A DNA stretch of 64,000 bases from Ophiura sarsii (taxonomy: Eukaryota > Echinodermata > Ophiuroidea > Amphilepidida > Ophiuridae), in assembly GCA_035610835.1 (NCBI GenBank), contig CM069447.1, forward strand, positions 25,264,161 through 25,328,160, given 5' to 3'. Of the stretch, positions 59,101 to 64,000 are shown one piece after another (positions within the stretch are counted from its first letter, which is position 1; every line of letters begins with the position of its first letter). The position numbers were made by a program, and so were the translations under genes. The notes below the pieces were generated by a model. The model was not told the origin of the DNA. It did no database searches and was given only the letters and a program-made list of their open reading frames with translations.

Positions 59101-62100
59101 ACTCACACAGACAACATCATATGTATCTAAAAATTATCACAAAGAGGTCATTGTTAGTGATTATGAATGTAACATCTAGGTTTATGGTTATGGTTATGGT
59201 TATGGTTGTGGTTTTGGTTGTGGTTGTGGTTGTGGTTGTCGTTGTGGTTTAGATTTCGTACGAAATTTGAATTTTACAAATTGGGCGTTTCTTTTGTAAA
59301 CATGGCATATTCCACCGGGCTTGACAACAATTATCCGTTTTGAAACTCGTCAGGATTCCACGCCACAAAAATATTCCCTATATATTCTTTACATGTTAAA
59401 GGGGTGTTATAAAACGCTGATTTTCTGCTTATAAAGCGACTGGATTTTTCAACTCTACATTTTTCTTCAAGTTGATGACATTTGTGATCATTGAAGTACT
59501 ACATAATATATAAGGTAACTTGAAAGTTCAGAGAAATGAGCCCCTATTTTGGACAGCTATTGTATCGCTCTTGGCTCATTTATCATCCACAAATTTAACA
59601 GTGGTGACAGAACATGTACAATCAAAATAACCCAAAAAACCTACAAAAATGGACTGAAAAGATCTCTTTTTGCATTGTGGAAATAGATATTAGACCTAAA
59701 ACCAGAAATCAATTAGAATCGAACTTTAATCATTTGGGGGTAATAAGCACTTTTCCTGATTATTCATGATAATGCTTGGGTCACAGGCTTCTAAAATATA
59801 GAGATTGTCGTCGGCAAGAACTACAATAATTTAGTGTAGTGTTATCTCAGCGGACGGACAGTTCTAATTTGTAAATATTCCAAAAATGTACGCTCGTATG
59901 ATAATTCTTTACACTATTATAAGTGAAAATTAATATTTATGTATTTATTATTAGATCTTTTCGTCTGACGATTGCGAAACTCAGAGTTACGACTTATATT
60001 CCAGAAGGTCTATTACTTTGAATTTTTATTATGCTCTTACTTGCGGAATTGAGCACTCTATTCAAACTACCTAATGTCATAATGTCATAATGTCGATACA
60101 TGGTATATTATTAGAAGACACATTATGATATGTTTTCTATTTTAATTTAATGGAAATGCATTCAATAATGTCCTATTACGGATAAAGGAAAGCCAAGACA
60201 TCAACAAATTCGCATCTTATGTACTGGGTTAGATATTCGTCACCGAAGTATGGCGTTTAAACAAAGAGAAGGGAAACCGTAATTCGTGGTACTACGGATC
60301 GCCGATTACACAAAGGCTTTATACAAAAGCTGATGCGTTTGTGTTTTAAGGATGTCTTTTCTTTCAATTTTAGCATATTTTGATGTGTTCGAATATGTTA
60401 ATGAACTACATTTATGGAATTCTATTTAGCTAAAATATAGGCTACTAGAAATTGATTGTAACATTGACTACCAAGCAGATCCCGGTGAATATTATAAGAT
60501 TTCTTGAGCAAACCCAGCATGCTTCGCTTTCATCGCATGACCACTGATTGATGTCACCAGTTTCTACTGGTTCCCATTGACATTACATTGCAAAGAAAGG
60601 CTTATCATTTTGTTAAACGATGGTCTTTAACCAAATCCTGCTGCAAGTAGTACAATTGATACAATTCAATACTCTCTTGGTTTTTTCTCTTAAAAACCTT
60701 GCTATTTTGAATACATATTTTAGTTGGGATTGGGATTCAACTTCTTTTCATATATAGAGCTAAATTCGCCTATGTACCGTGTAGTAAAAGGTGGAAAGTC
60801 AAGACGACCTCCAGCTGTTAATTACTTTAACACATGTTTGGTTGGGAGAAAAGCCCTGTCGCCAGTGTAGTGTTGCCCGAGTGTTGCTAAGCATACTGGA
60901 CCGCACAAGAAATCTTCTTTGACTTACGATCATCCACTTGCGTTTTTTGATCTTTTCGAATGCTGTCGCGTATGTAGCCTTTGTATATGTCCTTAGACTT
61001 AGCTATGTCTAACATCCCTTGTGAAAAGTCCAGAGCATCGATTTCTAAGAATCCAAGCTTTTTAAGCTGAGGAGGCAATAATTCACATTGTTCAACATGA
61101 TAGAGACTTTCAATGAAATATCAAACCATTGAAATAAAATGATAGAATTATTCAAAGTGGGTGGGGGTGAGATCTTAAAGAGGCACAGAGAGATTTCTCA
61201 CAAACCTACTGAGGTGGCTAGCAGAATTGATGGGTTGTTTGTTTTACTGAAAAGGTCAATATATCACACCGCATACACAGATTCCTGTCATTTGATTGGT
61301 TAAAAGTGAGGGGATAATCAAGCTATATGCCTTCAATTTCAATGTGACGTCATGAACAACAAATATGCCCGGGCATTGTCACACCTATGCCCGGGGCAGT
61401 CTTTTTGATGACGTCACACCCCATGGTTCATGAATCAAGCAATTCGCATTCCGCGACCCGTTTGAAACATCCAAAACGCCCCGATTGACGAAACATAATA
61501 ATACGGCGAACAATTTCGTTTTGAACACCCTGTATTTACGCGGTGATTGGCCGCTGACCTTTGACATTTTTCATTTTATTCGTCTGTTGGGTTCGTCTGC
61601 TGTGTAAAGTTTGTTTACAATTCTCCTTGATCAATTTCGCATTGTTTTACCATTTTAATATGACTAAAAACAAACAACTCTGGTTGCCTTTGTTAATGAA
61701 GAAGGTATCAAATATATGATGGATGCCGCTATAGCCTTAATGTAAATTGTCAAGTGAAATCCTGTTATAAATAATCGCTACGGTAAGAATGTTATACAGT
61801 GACAAACCTTCCAAATTCGGAAATCAATTTTAGTGTCCGACAGAACGGTGAACTATTCGTCTAATCTTCATTCATTTCATGACATTTTGGTTGGCCTAAG
61901 GTGAATAAGTTGATAGGAAATGTTCTTTTAACCAATCAAATGACAACAATCTATATATTTGGTATATAAATCAAATATCGACTGCTTTCATTAGGGTCAC
62001 GGTTCAAATGATAGGCCCTCGGTGATCTCGAAACCAGATTATACCCCTCGGCTAACGTCTCGAAATTATCCACCTAGATGACCTCAATTGACCCTATGTG

Positions 62101-62449
62101 ACCCCACTCTGAAACATTTATTTTCCATGCCACCAGACTTTGTCTTTTTAATATCAACATTTAGATCAAATAAACCTCAGTGTATTCCAGTGTTATTTGG
62201 CCATTCTTTGGAATCTAAAAAAAAAAATCGACGTCCCCACCAATTTTTTTAAATTTGAGGTAAGAGGGCAATCCAACTTTTTTGTTTTGTTTAGGCCTAA
62301 GATTAAAACGAAAAATATCACTTTACCTGTATTCCTAGCAATCCTGTTCCAGCACAAACGTCTAATATCCTGGCATTCTTATTCTTTATTACACTCGCTA
62401 TTGCCTCCGCAAGGCTTCGGTCTGCTACTCTATATGTTGCGCCTGCGTA
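56196..62449 (-). CDS. METTL27/WBSCR27-like methyltransferase, copy B, exons 2-5
   Basis: Minus-strand exons in transcript order: 62449-62327 (123 nt), 61066-60928 (139 nt), 59126-59034 (93 nt) and 56407-56196 (212 nt, stop TAG). All have GT-AG borders and compatible phases, 188 codons in total. Motif I ILDVCAGTGLLG lies in the first of these, EIDALDFSQGMLDIAK in the next, SGGMMVGHL in the third, and ADGRWVNLTEQTAPYF in the last. METTL27-type proteins are class I SAM-dependent methyltransferases of unsettled substrate. Exons 2, 3 and 4 equal those of copy A in length, so the two genes are duplicates, placed tail-to-tail. No break was seen, so B may be the working copy. Exon 1 was not found between 62450 and 64000 and may lie beyond the window. 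Confidence 0.85.
56461..56705 (-). repeat. (TTTTGGG)n / (TTTTTGGG)n array
   Basis: About 245 bases of G-rich repeats of 7- and 8-base units on the plus strand, in intron 4 of METTL27-like copy B just inside the last exon. It then grades into GGGTAGGGT and GGTTAGGG words. The phenylalanine/glycine/tryptophan frames are repeat artefacts. Confidence 0.92.
57058..57200 (-). repeat. Telomere-like degenerate array, block 1
   Basis: GGGTTC, GGGTTA, ATGGTT, AGGATT and TACCGTTAGG words in tandem on the plus strand, in intron 4 of METTL27-like copy B. It ends where a truncated retrotransposon begins. Confidence 0.85.
57217..57845 (+). pseudogene. 5'-truncated Jockey/CR1-group non-LTR fragment inside the telomere-like array
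   Basis: Reads RFGFTKDELSVVYSGYVRPI, LECADVVWHSS, TLKRACRIILGCNYTSYDDA and SSLIPPTRGKCHGR, the C-terminal reverse-transcriptase region of the same family as 24658-26216. A frameshift near 57545 ends the similarity. The 3'UTR finishes in (ATCA)n at 57832-57848, a tail typical of this group. It is flanked on both sides by GGGTTA-type repeats and lies antisense in intron 4 of METTL27-like copy B. Confidence 0.78.
57849..58510 (-). repeat. Telomere-like array with higher-order structure, block 2
   Basis: Variants of GGGTTA (GGTTAA, AGAGTTA, TACCGTTAGG, GCGTTAGG, GGATTAGGTAG) are arranged in a longer repeating order: the segment GTTATGGTTAAGGTTAG, then GATTAGGTAGAGTTACCGTT, then AGAGTTAGCGTTAG, comes back several times. 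This is a decayed interstitial telomere-like satellite. Confidence 0.88.
58761..59000 (-). repeat. Interstitial telomeric repeat, perfect (TTAGGG)n core
   Basis: 58769-58816 is a pure run of about eight TTAGGG units, preceded by GTTAGGGCTAGGG. Degenerate GGTTAC, GGTTTAGG and AGGGATAGGG words follow. TTAGGG is the telomere repeat of most animals. Confidence 0.93.
59180..59246 (-). repeat. (GGTTAT)n / (GGTTGT)n short array
   Basis: Six-base units related to the telomere-like blocks, but lying in intron 3 of METTL27-like copy B, outside exon 4 (59034-59126). Confidence 0.88.
59260..60927. other. Intron 3 of METTL27-like copy B, no other gene
   Basis: AT-rich with the second copy of the CGTCTGACGATTGC dispersed repeat at about 59955-60050. 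Nothing else recognised. Confidence 0.4.
61067..62326. other. Intron 2 of METTL27-like copy B, no other gene
   Basis: Contains AACACCCTGTATTTACGC near 61526, which resembles a mariner-type end, and short GC-richer stretches near 61370. No coding sequence recognised. Confidence 0.4.
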
Positions 62450-62709
62450 CTGAAAAAGAGTATGATAAATATAATATCCATGACACATGCGTAGTAGCTC
62501 CACCACAATACAATGGCGCAGCCTGATTGGTCAACGGTGGTCAACGCTTGCGCTCAGCGTTGGAGCGTTGTGGAGTCTACTGGGCCTTTAAGAATATAGT
62601 AATCAAATATCTTTTCACAACCGTACCGTTCTCATTTCTGTTCCTTTCGTCCATTAGTCAACAAACGACTAAAGGTGCCGGTTTACTTTCAGTCGGCGAA
62701 AGTATGTAA

Positions 62710-63177
62710 GGGCTATTTGCCTAAACACAAGTAGAGGAAAGCTCGAGGAAAAAGCAGGAAAGCGCTATCCATTATTTTCTATTGTTAAAAGGAGTGACAA
62801 AGGATCAGTGATTTACACCTCACTGCATGGATACTTCAAGTACCAGTAGCGTAGCGAGTGGGGGGCGGGGGAAAACTCCCCCCCCCCCCCCCCCCCCCCA
62901 TTTTTTGTGTGTGGCAAAATGGGGACGAAAAAGGCGGAAAATCATGTTAAATCAGCCGTTTTTTGACCTGGTTTCTTTGAAATATGGACCGTTATGGGGA
63001 TCTATGGGGATCTTGCCCCCTCGGAGTGGCTGGGCTGGCTACGCGGCTGTCAAGTACCCATTCAGTGAGGCGTTAATCACCGATCATTTGTCACTCCTTT
63101 TAACAATATAGAATAAGGATCGCCCTTTCCCCGCTCTTTCCTCGAGCTTTCCTCTATTTGTGTTTGGGCAAGAGCTC
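62710..63177. mobile_element. Harbinger-like MITE with a nested hAT-like MITE
   Basis: The left end GGGCTATTTGCCTAAACACA and the right end GTTTGGGCAAGAGCTC are inverted. Arms of about 110 bases share AGAGGAAAGCTCGAGGAAA and TTGTTAAAAGGAGTGACAAA. TAA flanks both sides (62707-62709 and 63178-63180). The arms are separated by the hAT-like insertion. No coding capacity. Confidence 0.78.
62844..63049. mobile_element. hAT-like MITE, 206 bp, perfect 8-base target duplication
   Basis: Begins CAGTAGCGTAGCGAG and ends CTGGCTACGCGGCTG. TCAAGTAC is present on both sides (62836-62843 and 63050-63057). Eight-base duplications and a CAGTGGCGTAGC-type terminus are typical of hAT elements. The interior has a long poly-C tract. 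Confidence 0.85.
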
Positions 63178-63180
63178 TAA

Positions 63181-63870
63181 TACAACGGGGGTGAGGAGTA
63201 GTCAACCATTATGCGGGACTAACCACTTTCCAGACAACTCCCAATAATTATTGGACGTGTGCCTTGAATTGGAACCCCGTATTTTGAGAGGGTGTGACAT
63301 TTTACACTGTTAATGATGTTTATTATATCACCGTTTCTATATTTCTTGTCATAAAATAACCAAGTTGGTGTCATTACAAAGCACAATAAGTGTTTTTTCA
63401 ATACCATCCAAAACATAATGTCTTAATTATTTCAGTTTTAATTTGGAGCAATTAATCGATCAACGGGTGCTGGTAGAGGAGGGGGAGGATTCGGAGGAGG
63501 AGGAGGATTGAGGAGCCAGTCTCATACACACACACACAGTTTATTCACATTACTTACTAGCCCATGATACATATGGATGTTCTACTGCATGCACAGGAGA
63601 TGATTTAAAAAGCCCACTTGTATATCCCGTGTATCAATGTCTCAATCGATATGATATAGCGGTGTGTTTGCATTGCATTGTGCACAATATTATGCTAAAC
63701 TGCTCACAAAAAGTATCGTAACACTTAGAAATGATCCAATATATAACGGCTCGAAAGGGTATGCATTAATCGAAGCAAATAACCAAGTGCATAATTTTGT
63801 TCTGCGTATTTTGACACCTCGATCGATGAGATACGATGTTGCGGAGCGGAGTTATTGTCATTTCAACGGT
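63181..63870. other. No gene seen
   Basis: AT-rich with a GGA-rich stretch at 63473-63515 and a CA microsatellite near 63526-63538. The 90-codon frame at 63664-63936 runs into an inverted repeat and resembles nothing known. Confidence 0.4.
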
Positions 63871-64000
63871 CGTAGGTCCAGTTTCAAAAGTGACAATCAC
63901 CCTATAGAAAGAGGTTTGCATTACTGTTTAGAATGATCAGATCCGTGATTTTCAATAGGGATGAGTGTCACCTTGGAAACTGCACCCATGATCATTGAAA
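63870..64000. repeat. Foldback repeat at the right edge
   Basis: GGTCCAGTTTCAAAAGTGAC at about 63876 is the imperfect inverse of GTGTCACCTTGGAAACTGCA at about 63966, with about 65 bases between the arms. The element may continue beyond the window. Confidence 0.55.

Noticed and set aside
63664..63936. 90-codon plus-strand frame as a gene
   Set aside because: No recognisable motif, no splice context, and it overlaps a foldback repeat.

Overview
This is a gene-poor, AT-rich stretch of an animal nuclear genome. The coding sequence is split by GT-AG introns, there are canonical TTAGGG runs, and the mobile elements (CR1-like and RTE-like non-LTR retrotransposons, a DIRS-type tyrosine-recombinase retroelement, and piggyBac-, Harbinger-, mariner- and hAT-like DNA elements) are typical of marine invertebrates. 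I favour a non-vertebrate deuterostome such as a hemichordate or echinoderm. That is an inference from element mix and base composition; the species cannot be fixed from the window.

Three host genes are visible. (1) The 3' five coding exons of a monocarboxylate-transporter-like gene (SLC16 type) lie on the + strand at 488-7596; the 5' end is off the window. (2) A METTL27/WBSCR27-like SAM-dependent methyltransferase gene, copy A, lies on the + strand at 32338-45201. It has five exons and is cut short by an in-frame TAA in the last exon. (3) A second METTL27-like gene, copy B, lies on the - strand at 56196-62449 with intact exons 2-5; exon 1 is not found. A and B are tail-to-tail paralogs with identical lengths for exons 2, 3 and 4. 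Intron 4 of both copies is filled with simple-sequence arrays, but different ones: CATCTT and CCT in A, TTTTGGG and TTAGGG-like in B.

Most of the rest is layered transposable elements. 1-10 kb: transporter exons, MITEs and a degenerate CCGACGT-rich array. 11-17 kb: two RTE-like fragments, a mariner-type MITE and a large inverted-repeat MITE. 17.6-23 kb: a decayed CR1-like element split by a 2.2-kb composite inverted-repeat element. 23.5-31.6 kb: a DIRS-type element that appears to carry a spliceosomal intron and is interrupted by two non-LTR retrotransposons. 37.6-42.9 kb: a 3.6-kb TTAA-flanked piggyBac-like element abutting a Harbinger-like MITE, which itself contains a second Harbinger-like element with a broken Myb/SANT-like gene. 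45.8-49.4 kb: nested MITEs and a GGCCATTTTGG tandem array. 50.1-53.1 kb: a 3-kb unit with terminal inverted repeats carrying two retrotransposon pieces. 53.6-54.5 kb: a palindromic array of a GGTTCTATAGTCCGAA motif. 62.7-63.2 kb: a hAT-like MITE nested in a Harbinger-like MITE.

I saw no bacterial operon, CRISPR array or convincing RNA gene. All assignments come from reading the sequence; no database search was run.
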